Positions 22,034 through 33,390 of a DNA stretch of 64,000 bases are shown one piece after another. This DNA comes from Diogma glabrata. Its lineage: Eukaryota > Arthropoda > Insecta > Diptera > Cylindrotomidae. Every line of letters starts with the position of its first letter. Within the stretch, counting starts at the first letter, position 1. Below the pieces are notes generated by a model. That model had not been told where the DNA came from and did no database searches. It was given only the letters and a program-made list of their open reading frames with translations. The translations under genes and the position numbers were made by a program. The stretch spans positions 385,067,461 through 385,131,460 of the forward strand of contig OY856187.1 in assembly GCA_963693315.1 (NCBI GenBank). Direction: 5' to 3'.

Positions 22034-23050
22034 CTGGAATTGAAAGAAAGAAAAACTTAAAAAAATAATTTATTTTTTTAACAATTTGGGATTAAAATCG
22101 AATAACGATTAACGTTAACAAAACTCGGTGGAAAGGTAAAAAAAACTGCATTATCGCCTAAATCGATACCACCGCTATAGATTTTTTTCTTTTAATTAAT
22201 GATCCACCTTATAGTTCCCCTATTAAAAGAAAAACATTTAATTACAATAAAAAACCAATATTTTTCTTATATAATCATAATTATTTTATTTTTATTGCAT
22301 CTTGATTTTCTTGATTTGAAGAGAAAAAAAAAATAATAATATTATCTCCTTGAAAAACTTTTTATTAAAACGAACAGCGGAAAAATAATATATATTAATT
22401 TTCATTTCATCTTAATCAAAATTAATTTGAGAAAATAATAAAAATAAAAAAAAAGATTTTCTTTTCATTACTTTTATTGTAATCTAATTAATTAAGGAAC
22501 AGAATGTTTTTTATTTGAAGTAAAATAAAAAAAGGAAAATCTTTTTCACTTTTAAGCTAATTAGATAATTTTAGTGATTAAACAAAAAGTTGATTTGTAT
22601 ATTTAGTTTTAATGAAAATGAAACATAAAAGAGAATAGTTTGACGGAAAAAGAAAAGAAAATATTTGTAATAGAAAATTGTTAATCTGCTTTGATGAGAG
22701 AAGATAAATTAGCGTTAACATGAAGCTGGACCGATTAAACCAAATATATTTAATTTCTTGTTTCTTGATGGTATTTTCTTAAAAAACATGGTGTCTCTGT
22801 TTTTTTGTCTCAAACCTTAAAAACACTTTCACTTTAATTCTTATCTAAATCAACCAACAGAGTAAAATCAGTCAACTGAGTAGAGTACCGCATATTTTTT
22901 GTAGTTATAAAAAACAACGAAAAATATAAGCCGAGGCTAGAACCGAAATAAACTTTTAGTGCGCAACCCAATCAGATGTAAAACCTACCAAGCCATTTTG
23001 GGAGGAGGCAGTTTGTGTACTAAAAATAATATGTCCTAATATTATAACAA
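22034..23050. other. AT-rich DNA, probably intron upstream of the host exon
   Basis: The acceptor pyrimidine tract borders the exon. Beyond that I see only A/T-rich sequence with no repeat end or frame. Confidence 0.5.
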
Positions 23051-23662
23051 TGGGCAATTTCACGCAAGTTCAGCAAATTTTTAGGAAATTTGGACTTGAC
23101 CCCTTTTAATTTTGATTATTTTTTGTTTAAAGATAGTCTTTCATAAATGAAAAATACAAGTTCTCTTAGAATTTTTTTTTTCGACCAGGGGTCTTCACAG
23201 GGTGCCCCTCAAGTTTTTGTTATTTTGTGATGTGAGTGCATTTTGACGAGCGATTGTAGAAAAACAACTCAATCGATTTTCATAAATGATATGTCGTTGA
23301 ATAGGTATTAGAACAAAGTTTTTGTAAAATGTACACTGTTAAATTTGAAATAATTTTAACGGTGTAACATAAGAAAAAAACGGTGTAATTGAACAAAAGA
23401 TGGCGCTACACTTTTTTTTTTTAAACTAAATTGAAGCTTATTTTATATCTAGCAACTTGTGATAGTTTAGTACCTGCGATATTTTTTGTTTTAAAGATAA
23501 AATTCGTTGTGCAATGACTGTCGGGAATCAATTTTTTTTGTTCTGAAGGAAAACTATAAAAATGGCGTTATAAACTTAGAGATTTTTTTTTATGTTAAAT
23601 ATCAAATATTTTATTATTAAATGATCTCTTTAAAATATTATAAAAATTATATATGTACAATA
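23051..23662 (+). repeat. Left long terminal inverted repeat
   Basis: It is the inverted match of 25,341-25,906, with small indels, from the outer tgggcaatttcacg to the inner ttatatatgtac. The most conserved part is 23,190-23,320. Confidence 0.8.
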
Positions 23663-24914
23663 AAGAAAGTATGAGCAATTTCAGCATAGATCCACAAAAG
23701 CGCTTAATGCTCTGTACATTAAATGAAGCTTATGTGAAGTTTAAAAATAAGTTTCCTGTTGTGAAAATAGGATTTACTAAATTCACGTCTCTTCGACCAC
23801 AAGAATGTATAAAATTATCCCAAGAAGTTCATAATGTGTGAGTGTGTACCATACATCAAAATATGAAACTAATGATTCAACACTCTAAGATGTCTTGGAT
23901 TACTGATGCTGCTTTCCAAAATTATAAAACATTAATTGAATTTGTTTCATGTGGGAAATTAACAGAAGATTGTCATAATTTGAAGTGCAATGAATGTTCA
24001 AAGAAACTTCAACAACTGAAAGAAAAATACTAAATGATTTTGACGTTAAAGGAATCCTTCAAGTCAAATATCAACAATGGAATACCACTGATCGATGCAA
24101 TTTGGATATTTTAATAGAAACTGTGGAAGAATTTATGAAAAAATTTGTTTACCGTTTAAAAATTTCGATACCACACGACTTTATAGCAAAACAGTAATCT
24201 ACATTCATTGAGGAAAGCAAAAAATTAGAACCAGGAGAGTGCTTCGTTCAAGGGGATTTTTCAGAAAACTACGGCTTCATAATTCAGAATGCGGTTCAAA
24301 GCTATTATTATAATAATTCACAAGCTACTTTTCATCCATTTGTCATTTATTTTAAAGGTGCCGCAAGTGAATATATACAGCACCGAAGTGTTTTACTCAT
24401 TTCGGATATCACAACAATACTACAGTGCATCTTTTCATTACAAAACTTATTGAATTCATCAGAACGCATATAAATTCTAATAATAGGAAAATTATTTCTA
24501 ACACCGACGATGCACCTTCTCAATACAAAAATAAACCACCATAAAAAAGACTTTAAGGTTGATGCAGAATGGCATTTTCATGCTACCAGCCATGGCAAGG
24601 GACCTTGCTATGGGATTGGTGGTACACTGAAGCGTGCGGCACACCGTTATAGTATGGGGAGCAGAGATATTATTGATACACCAAAAAAACTTTTCGAATG
24701 GGCTTTAAAATGTGAAACTACCATGAACTTTCGATATGCCGATTAAAATGAATATCAATTAACAAAAGAAAAAGTTCAAAATCGATATAAAAATGCGATT
24801 ACTATAAGTGGAACTCAAAAATTTCATTCTTTTGTACCATTAAATACTAAGACAATAATTGCAAAAATGTTTTCCAACTCAAAAGAATCTTTTGAATATA
24901 AAATAAGTAAATAA
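23653..24914 (+). pseudogene. Transposase-like protein, unclassified, broken
   Basis: Read across breaks, the gene runs from ATG 23,653 to TAA 24,912-24,914. Recognisable blocks in order are VCTIHQN-like CTIHQNMKL, two CxxC-like cysteines (LKCNECSKK), GECFVQGDFSENYGFIIQ, ATFHPFVIYFKG, DDAPSQYKNK, AEWHFHATSHGKGPCYG, GGTLKRAA, LFEWA and FHSFVP. The Asp in GDFSENY and the DDAPSQYKN motif are in positions expected of an RNase H-fold (DDE) transposase; I recall similar unnamed proteins in many arthropods but cannot name the superfamily. Breaks are TGA after 23,838, a frame change near 24,020, TAA at about 24,196, and frame changes near 24,405 and 24,530. Confidence 0.65.
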
Positions 24915-25420
24915 TTTTTAATAATTATTTTTATTTTCTTTAACCTACATATATAATTTGTATGGTATTTTAAAAAGATTATTCCACAATAAAATATTTG
25001 TAATTTAATGTTAAAATACAATCTTTTACTTTATGATTCCATAATAACATAATACGAACATAATACTTCTCCAGTCAAAAGTTCCTAAATAGATTTAGTT
25101 ATTTAAACGGCTTTTTTGTTTGCAGTCGAGACTGTCAAATTATGTTTTATAAAAGTGACAATTGATTACTAAAAGTGATAAATAAACATTTCATTTTTTT
25201 ATGCCATTTAATACAAAGAAAATAATTGCAGAAGTGTTTTCCTATTCAAAAGAAACTAAAAATAAAATAAGTATAAGTAAAGTACAAGTACAAGTAAAAT
25301 AAGTATATCATTTTTAACAATTGTATTTATTTTATTTATTGTACTACATATATAATTTTTATAATATTTTAAAAAGTTTATCTAATAATAAAATATTTGA
25401 TATTTAACATAAAAAAAAAT
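24820..25420 (+). repeat. Direct duplication of the transposase 3' end and UTR
   Basis: The last coding block (ttctttTGTACCATTAAATAC ... aaaataagtaa) and about 100 bp of downstream sequence at 24,830-25,010 recur at 25,195-25,400 with differences. The second copy runs into the right TIR. Confidence 0.65.
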
Positions 25421-25906
25421 TTCTTAGTTTATAACGCCATTTTTATAATTTTCCTTCAGAACAAAAAAAACTGATTCCCGACAGTCATATGCACAACGAA
25501 TTTTATCTTTAAAACAAAAAATTATGCTAGTCCTAAACTTTCACAAGTTGTTAGATATAAAATAAGCTTCAATTTAGTTTAAAAAAAGGTGTAGCGCCAT
25601 CTTTTCTTCAATTACACGATTACACAATTACAAAAAATAACGGTGTACAACTTTGTTCTAATACCTATTCAACGACATATCATTTATGAAAATCGATTGA
25701 GTTGTTTTTCTACAATCGCTCGTCAAAATGCACTCACATCACAAAATAACAAAAAATTGAGGGCACCCTGTGAAGACCCCTGGTCGAAAAAAAAATGCTA
25801 AGAGAACTTGTATTTTTTATATTTGAAAGACTATCTATAAACAAAAAATAATCAAAATTAAAAGGGGTCAAGTCAAAACGTTGTTGAATCTTCGTGAAAT
25901 AGCTCA
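25341..25906 (-). repeat. Right long terminal inverted repeat
   Basis: Inverted partner of 23,051-23,662. Its inner edge (gtactacatatataattttt) also resembles sequence at about 24,944-25,000, directly after the transposase-like gene, so the inner TIR segment is present three times. Confidence 0.8.
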
Positions 25907-26098
25907 TATGAAAAACAAACCTTTTTTATATTCAATCTGGTGAGTGTTATTATGAATTGCTTTCTTTTCTTTCTTTTCTTACATTTTTTTACTTTTGTTG
26001 TTTACTTCATCACTTGATTTTCATTTCTGTGCCTTTGATTATACCTTTTTCATGATATCTATATGTTTGCCTCTCTTATTGAGGCTCCCAAAATTTAA

Positions 26099-26880
26099 TT
26101 TCCCAGATTAATTCATTTTAACTCAGCTTTAAAATCAGCTTTTAATAACAATAATAATTTCAATTTTATTCACATTAGTCCTGGAAGTCTTAAACCATAT
26201 TTAAATGAAATTCGTTGTGTTATCAATAATATAAACCTACATGCACTTGCTATCTCTGAATCTTGGTTTAATGAGAGTAGTAATGATCGTTTAATTGCAA
26301 TCAATGGACTAAATATATTCATACATGATCGTGTTGGAAAACGTGGTGGGGGTGTTGCTATTTATTTACTTAATAGTATTAAGGGTAAAATTGTATGCAA
26401 AAGCAGATCAAATACTGTTGTTGAATATTTATTCATTGAAATCATTAATAATAATAATGAGAAATTGTATTTTGGAGTCGTTTACAATCCTCCCAATAAT
26501 AAAATTTCTGATAATTTGAAGAGTGTTTTTTCTGATTTATCAATTAGATATCCTCATTTAATTATTGTTGGAGATTTCAATATAAATCTTCTTTCTAAAT
26601 TAAAAATAACAATTTATAAATTTTTGTCATCAATTTTCTTAAATATCTGCTCTGAAGAACCAACTAATTTTGTTGACGGATGTAATCCAAGTTTAATTGA
26701 CCTGTCAATTGTCAAAAATCGTAACTTAGTTAAAAGTTTTTCCCAAATTTCTATTGGTAGCTTTACGACACATGATTTATTATTTGGTTCTTACCCGAGT
26801 TTAACTACTCTTTAAAACCTACAAATTCTACTATTTAAAATTTAGAGTATTTAAGTATCACTTATTTTCAATACAAAAAT
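26099..26880 (+). pseudogene. LINE endonuclease domain (jockey/CR1-like)
   Basis: An open frame without an initiator from about 26,099 to TAA 26,813-26,815, then degenerate. The APE-type endonuclease motifs are in order: SPGSLKPYLNEI, ALAISESWFNE (catalytic Glu), GGGVAIYLLN, FGVVYNPP, IIVGDFNINLLS (Asp and Asn), DLSIVKN and a damaged THDLLFG where S-D-H-x-x is expected. The target-nicking domain is therefore near complete but its SDH motif has become THD. It is separated by 3 kb of foreign DNA from its reverse transcriptase at 29,900. The 5' UTR and any ORF1 are missing. Confidence 0.8.
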
Positions 26881-28428
26881 AACATCTACATAACTCCTAC
26901 CAGGGCTACTTACCGGAAAAAATTCCATTTTAGTTGTTAAATAGACGTTAAAAAAAACTCTTTCGGGATTTTCCGTAGTTTTAAAAAACGAAAAGAAAAA
27001 AAATTGTTTGATGCGATAGTAAAAATAAACAAAAGAAAAGAAATAACAAGAAATATAAGAATATAAAAAAATAAAAAGAATTTTTATATATTCCAACATG
27101 GCTGGTTTTATTTAACATTTTAGGAAATAATTTATATACTTAGGAAATAATTTATATACAAGTGAATTGAATAGTTTTACTGATATATAAAATTATGTGC
27201 GAAAGAAATTTTTCAGTTAATCTAATATAAATAATCTCGCTAAACAATTAGGCCCTCTTAATAATTAATTTTAGTGATTTAAAAAAAATATTATATTATT
27301 TTAATATTTTTTATTTGTTTTGTTTCGTGTCGATTTATCGAAATTTTGATTTAATTTTTTATAATATTGAGAAATTTATGGAAAATTAGAATTATTTTCT
27401 ACACATAATTCAAATATTTAAATTTTTTGATTTGTGAATTTTGGTCTTTTAAATTGTGTCATTAAAAAAATGGCGAAAAAATGGACGCATCCTTTACAAA
27501 CAAAATCACACTCATACATTTTCAATTTAGAACTTAAATATACGAGCGCTATCTTCATGTGTAAAAATGTTTGTCGGGTTCGATGTGAAATAAGATCGGA
27601 ATCGTAAATAGTTTTTGAAGATTCAAATAAGATGTAATTTTGTACATTGATAGAATTGATAGAACTTTTGAAGTTCTTAGGATATGATAAGTACTTAGTA
27701 AGGTGTTGAAAAATAGGCTTATTTAGGTGTAAACTAGTATTTTAATATTGCGTTCTTTGGCTTGATGGAAAAAATATTGATTTATTTACTTGCCAACGAA
27801 CAGCATAAAAATTGTAAATTGTTTTGACTTTTAGTTCTGTCAGTTGATATGTTTGGTTATGTTTACATTTGAAAATGATAGATTTTTCGTTTTATCATTT
27901 TATTTGTAATAACTTTATTATTAATTAGTAATTTAAATAATTTAAATTATAATAAATTATTACAAAATAATAATAATAATTAAAATGGCGGTTTTTCTTT
28001 ACATAAATTTGACAATTAAAAATAATATTTCAATGTATTTGTAAAATCTACCAAAAAATCTAGATTTTTAAAACTTGATCTAGATCAAAATAAAAATCAA
28101 TCTTTTTTTGCCAACGAACACCAACTGACAGCTAATTTGATCTGACAGCTAACTTTTTTGATCTGACAGCTAACTTTTTTGATCTCAGATCAATTTTTGT
28201 TTGCAAAATAACACGACATAAGAATAAGTAGACTGTAAATAGTTTTTGGAGATTCTAATTAGATGTTAAATAGTATGTTTTTAGATTTTGTAGGAGTTAA
28301 CAAGCTCATCGAGAATAAAAAGTTCTTATTTACAGGCAATAAAGGACGAAGAGGACTAAAATAGGTTAATTTGAGAATGTCGACTACTTAAATCGTAGTT
28401 AAAATTCGATTCGGGTATTCAATCAACA
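26881..28428. other. Foreign AT-rich DNA inside the split LINE
   Basis: No protein motif was found. The phrase gatctgacagctaacttttt repeats three times near 28,127-28,190 with a period of about 21-24 bp. Phrases such as gattctaattagatgttaaa and gattcaaataagatgtaatt recur, which suggests diverged internal duplication. No ends could be fixed. Confidence 0.4.
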
Positions 28429-29905
28429 TGTCTTCTTTTGTTAATATTTGTTACGGGAGTTTTTAGGTGAATTTATGAATTATGAAAACATTGAAAAGGT
28501 TAATTCTTGATTATTATATTTTTCCTCAATTGTTATTTGTTAACATTAATCAAATTTTCGACGAAGATGTTCGTCATTTTCAAGATATTATGTACTAAAA
28601 GAATATAAATATTATGTATTAGGTTACTTTTCAGCTTAATCGATTAAAACTAGGACAAAACAAACTTATAATAATTAATAACGAACATTATTGGTAAAAA
28701 GTTAAGTAAATAATGGAGACTTATTATACAAGTGAAGTGGTTTAATGTTTACATATTTGGAGAACTAATTGGTTTTATAAGATCGATATAAATTTTGGCC
28801 ATACCCATTGTGTCGGATTTCTTATTAATCGAATTGGTATATGACAGGATAAGAAGCGCTTCTTTAGAGATACGTTTATAACGGTTCGTTTCTTTACAAA
28901 GGACTTCAGGGTTTTTTAGTTGGTTTGTTGATTTGGTTAGTGGGTAGAAACTCGTTAAGAAGTCGTTCAATTTTATTTGATAAATTGTCAACAAAGATAA
29001 GAGACGTATAAAGCAGGGGGAAGTGGGCATTATTGTGTCGGGATCGTGTGTGATAATAGGAAGTGGAGGTGATTGGTTCTCTATTGGTGGTTGGAGCAAA
29101 AGGGTTTGTTGGGCTATTATGAGCCTAATTGCTAATTAGTTCTCCAAATATGTAAACATTAAACCACTTCACTTTTATAATAAGTCTCCATTATTTACTT
29201 AACTTTTTACCAATCTCCATCCTTGATCTCACACATACCAAACAATTAATCAATACCATAATTACTTATCATATTAACAGTTTCTTAAATACTTTCAGTC
29301 TGTGATAATCGTAAATTTAATATCATTTGTTCTTGTAATCTAGTCTTGAAAATGTCTTGTTAATTTATTTTAGATCATTTTAGTTAGAGTTTTTTAAAAA
29401 ATTATTTTAATTTAGTGTTTCTGTTAAAGGTGTATTGTGCAATAATGTTATTAGCTTATAAATAATATTTCAATTCATTGTTTGTAACGTCATAGATAAA
29501 AAATTTTTTTAAATTAACTGTGTGCAAAAACCAAAATGCATTAAACCTAACAGTAATTTTTTATAACCGTCGCCTCTAATTTAGTTATCTCATGTAAGTT
29601 TTATTGTCATAATGTTCGTTATTAATTATTATAAGTTTGTTTTGTCCTAGTTTTAATCGATTAAGCTGAAAAGTAACCTAATACATAATATTTATATTCT
29701 TTTAGTACATAATATCTTGAAAATGACGAACATCTTCGTCGAAAATTTGATTAATGTTAACAAATAACAATTGAGGAAAAATATAATAATCAAGAATTAA
29801 CCTTTTCAATGTTTTCATAATTCATAAATTCACCTAAAAACTCCCGTAACAAATATTAACAAGTATTAAATGGTGAAAAAATCAAAACACATGTCTTCTT
29901 TTGTT
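28429..29905. mobile_element. Foldback element in the split LINE
   Basis: The left arm (about 28,440-28,780) is the inverted match of two blocks on the right, 29,120-29,205 and 29,605-29,870. The right arm has about 395 bp between these blocks that the left arm lacks. The loop is 28,780-29,120. A 19-bp direct repeat, catgtcttcttttgttaat, lies at 28,429-28,447 and 29,887-29,905, where it continues into LINE coding sequence. A 116-codon minus-strand frame (28,749-29,099) fills the loop and is not recognised. Confidence 0.7.
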
Positions 29906-31440
29906 AATAAAAGTTTCAAATATTATCGTAATTTACTATTAATTTAGATAATTTATTACTATGTGCTGCAAAAAGGGATTTTGATAAAATTTATTGTCTT
30001 TCTAATATTGATGACCAAGTTCAAGTTTTAACCGATGAATTAAAAAAATTAATGAAAATTGCACTTTTGAGGAAAATTAAAATCAAGAAAAATGCTGCTG
30101 CACCTTGGATGAACGATTCACTAATAAATTTGATTATTCGTAAAAATTTTTACTATCGTTTAAATCTGAAGTGAACATTCACCTTAAAAACAATCATCTC
30201 ATAATGCTTAAAAAGCTTCGTAACAAATGTACTAATCCTAGAAAATATCTTCAACGTGAAGGGTTTAATTCTAAAACTGATCCTGACCTTCCTTCTAAGA
30301 CATTATGGTATAATTTCAAAAATAATGGTGTTACTAAAGATTCTAATAATGTTATTACCAGTTTTTCGGCTGAAGAATTCAATAACTATTTTTCAAATTC
30401 ATTTTCTAAAAAAACTGCAGATCTGGTAACTTTTGATAATGATCGTGATGAAGCTGGTTGTTTTGAATTCTCTACTTTCACTGATATAGATGTCATGTCG
30501 ATTTTTATCTTAGTTCTATTAAAATTAATGCTTGTGGTATTGATGAGATGCCAATATTTTTCATACAAATGCTTGGTTGTTTCATCATCCCATTTATCAC
30601 TTATATTGTCAATAGCTGTATTACACAGTCTTATTTCCCTGAGCATTGGAAATGTAGTATTATAAAACCTATCCCAAAAAATCAAATCCAACTAATCTAG
30701 AAGACTTCGGGCCAATAAGCATTTTACCATCATTATCAAAAATTTTGGAAAAAGTATTGAACAACCAAATTCAAAGTTATGTTGATGATAATTCTCTTCT
30801 CTATAAATTTCAATCTGGGTTTAGAAATGGACTCAGTACTAATTCAATTTGAAGAGAATAAAGTGTCAATAATTTGTTTCCTTGACTTCAAAAAAGCTTT
30901 TGATCTTGTTGATCATATGTCTTTTTTGTTGAAACTAAGAAATAGATTCAAATTCTCAATCAGATCTTGCAACTTTATTAAATCGTATTTATCTAATCGC
31001 AAACAACAAGTTTCTATTAATAATATTTTATCACATCAAGTTGAGGTTAACTCTGGTACTCCTCAAGGTGGCATTTTATCTGCTTTATTATTCACTATTT
31101 TTATTAATGACCTTCCTGATTGTGTTTACATCAATACCCATCTTTATGCGGATGACTCTCAGATTTATTGCTCTTTTCCATTTGATCAATTTCATTTATT
31201 GTTGATAAAATGAATGCTTCTCTTTCTTCTATTTCTGACTGGGAAAATTTGAATCATGTTTCTGTTAACCCATTAAAATCAAATGCTATGATTATTAGCA
31301 GAAAGAAAATTAATAATCCTCCTCCCATTTTATTTGATGGTATGTATGATTAATTATATTGAAAAAACAAAATCATTAGGTTTAATTCTTAAATATGATC
31401 TTACTTTTGACACGAAATGGGATTGTGTCTCACAAAAAAT
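29906..31440 (+). pseudogene. LINE reverse transcriptase, broken, pairs with 26,099 endonuclease
   Basis: It continues the LINE: a linker with CAAKRDFDKIYCLSNID and NAAAPWMNDSLINLI, a region with LWYNFKNNG and FNNYFSNSFSKK, then RT motifs PIPKKSNPTNLEDFGPIS, VSIICFLDFKKAFDLVDH, NSGTPQGGILSALLF and HLYADDSQIY (catalytic Asp-Asp). The thumb-side motif NPLKSNAMIISRKK and KSLGLILKYDLTFDTKWD follow. Frame changes occur near 30,175, 30,500, 30,690, 30,830 and 31,210. Coding ends abruptly in a tandem repeat at about 31,440. The motifs fit jockey/CR1-type LINEs. Confidence 0.8.
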
Positions 31441-31870
31441 AAATTTTTTTTTTAAGGTCCAGAACAAAATTTCTCATCTGTAAGTGTCCGGAGGGACGTC
31501 TTAGAACTGACCGATTTATTTCAAATTTTGAAAATAATATTTTTACGGGTATTGACATGAAATGGGAGGGTGTCGTACCAAAAATTTAAATTTTTCTTTG
31601 TAATGGCCAGAACAAAACATCTCAACTTTAAGTGGCCGGGGGCACGCCTTAGAGTTGAACGATTGATTTCATATTTTACACTTAATTTTTATGGGTATTG
31701 ACACGAAATGGGACGATGTCGCACAAAAAATAAAAAAATTTTTAAGGTCCAGAACAAAATTTCTCAACTATAAGTTGACCGATTGATATCAGATTTTGCA
31801 AATAGTATTTTATGGGTATTGACACGAAATGGGAGGGTGCCTTACAAAAAATAAAAATTTTTGTTTTTAA
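31409..31870 (+). repeat. Tandem repeat, units of about 145 and 121 bp
   Basis: The phrase gacacgaaatggga (or gacatgaaatggga) starts units at 31,409, 31,554, 31,700 and 31,821. Each is followed by gtc..acaaaaaataaa, aaggtccagaacaaaatttctcaa, taagtg..cgg and ttgaccgattgatttca. The spacings are 145, 146 and 121. The first unit start coincides with LINE coding text, so the array is fused to, or arose at, the LINE's 3' end. Confidence 0.85.
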
Positions 31871-31908
31871 GGGCCACCCTAATACACAAGCTACGCCCAT
31901 AAGCAAGC

Positions 31909-32112
31909 CCATAAATGTGAATTTGGACAATATTGTGAAGCTTGTATTGTATAAAATTTAACGGTAACGGTACCGATTTTATAGAAAACGATCTCAATAT
32001 TGTCGAAATTCAATATAGACAATATTGTGAAATTTGTTTTCGTAAAATCGTTACCGTTTAATGTTGTGCAATTTATATGAGCTTCAAAATATTGTCACAT
32101 TTATGTGTTCGG
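31909..32112. repeat. 200-bp palindrome, probable foldback MITE
   Basis: Nested inverted pairs: cataaatgtga..acaatatt..gaagct against agcttcaaaatattgtcacatttatg, ttaacggtaacg against cgttaccgttta, and gattttatagaaaacgat against gttttcgtaaaatcg. The centre also holds acaatattg copies in both directions. No coding content. Confidence 0.7.
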
Positions 32113-32261
32113 GAATAGGGGCCCAGTTTCAGTTTACGCATTGCTTGAACCAGACGTTGCAAACTGAGTTTATGTTATCAATTTATGAAAAAATATTTTG
32201 TGCAAAAGCACAGGGGTCCCCTAGTTTAGATTTAAATTGAGATGTCAACGAAAGATTATTG

Positions 32262-33345
32262 GTTAACCAGTTTTATCCACAGAAGAGACTGAAAACGCAA
32301 AGTTTAAGATTATCAAAGTAATTCAACAATCGATTTATGCTGATGAACTTCAGTCTTTAAAACAAGGGCTTGGTGTAAAATCTTCAAGAAAACTCAAAAA
32401 CCTGAATACATTCATAGACGACAATGATCTTATAAGAGTTGGTGGCCGCTTGGACAATTCTATGGCTAAATTTGAGACCAAGCATCCATTAATTTTACCG
32501 GGCAATCATGAGTTTACAAGAAAGCTTGTAAGTCATTTGCATGAATATAACTTGCATGCTGGAGAGCTACGCTGCTTTTGGCTATTTCAAGAGAAAATTA
32601 CTGGATCATTGGGCCCATAATTTAATATGACAAGCTACCCACTAGTGCATAAAATGCTCCAGATATAGAGCTCAAGAAAAACAATAGCTAATGGGTAATC
32701 TTCCAGAATGCAGTATCGTATATGAACGACCATTTTTGAAAAAGGGGTTGATTTTGATTTTCCAATTTTATTGGAGTCAAAAAACATTTCGTCGATTTAT
32801 TTAATTTCTTGAATCAAAATGTTAATGAAATTTCAAATTCTCTTCTTTTAGATCAAATAACCTGGCACTTCATTCCACCATTAGCTAAACAGTTTGGAGG
32901 CCTATCGGAGGCTGCTGTTAAGTCGGAGGCTGCTGTTAAATGTACCATTTAAATCGAGTTTTAGGTTCAACTGTACTAACCTATGAAGAAATGTGCAGAT
33001 TATTATGCCAAATTGCAACTATATTAAACACGGAGGCACTGATATACTGACACCATCACATTTTCTTATTGGGCACAAAAAAGCATTGATTCCAGACATT
33101 AACACGGTGGCAGTTATTACAAAAACTTATACAAAATTTCTGAAATCGATAGCACAATGAATATTGGACCTCATTACAAGTAAAAAATAAATGGTTCTGG
33201 AAACAAGATAATCCAAAAATAGATGATCTCGTTTTAATCAAGGAGGAGAATAGTCCACCATCCAAGTGGGCACTTGGACGAATAACCGAGTTACATCATG
33301 GTAAAGACAATTTGGTGAGAGTAGTTAGTATCAAGGTAGTCAGGG
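32262..33345 (+). pseudogene. pol: BEL/Pao pol remnant: RNase H/integrase region
   Basis: In broken frames, the 3' half of a BEL/Pao polyprotein: FKIIKVIQQSIYADELQSL, FIDDNDLIRVGGRLDNS, KHPLILPGNHEFTRKLV and HLHEYNLHAG (zinc-binding His pair of the integrase). A degenerate integrase core follows (ITWHFIPP-like text near 32,860), then ILTPSHFLIG, WFWKQDNPKIDDLVLIKE and SPPSKWALGRITELHHGKD, the C-terminal tail. RGGRL and PPxxWxLGRI are hallmark BEL/Pao motifs. Many stops are present. It ends where the poly(T) of a minus-strand LINE begins. Confidence 0.8.
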
Positions 33346-33390
33346 GTGCACATGGAAAAAAATTTAAGGGGAAGGGGGGCCGTTCCACAG

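Larger units (their letters stand above)
23051..25906 (+). mobile_element. DNA transposon with long TIRs and transposase-like gene
   Basis: The termini are TGGGCAATTTCACGC (left) and, inverted, TGAGCTATTTCACG (right). They begin inverted repeats of about 610 bp on the left and about 570 bp on the right. The TIRs enclose one broken gene on the plus strand. Shared TIR phrases include gacttgacccctttt, cgaccaggggtcttcacaggg, cattttgacgagcgattg and tcattataaatgatatgtcg-like text. No clean target duplication was found. The superfamily is not identified. Confidence 0.75.

Noticed and set aside
28749..29099. 116-codon minus-strand frame in the foldback loop, briefly considered as a transposase
   Set aside because: No motif or composition supporting a known transposase; kept only as an unrecognised frame in the foldback entry.
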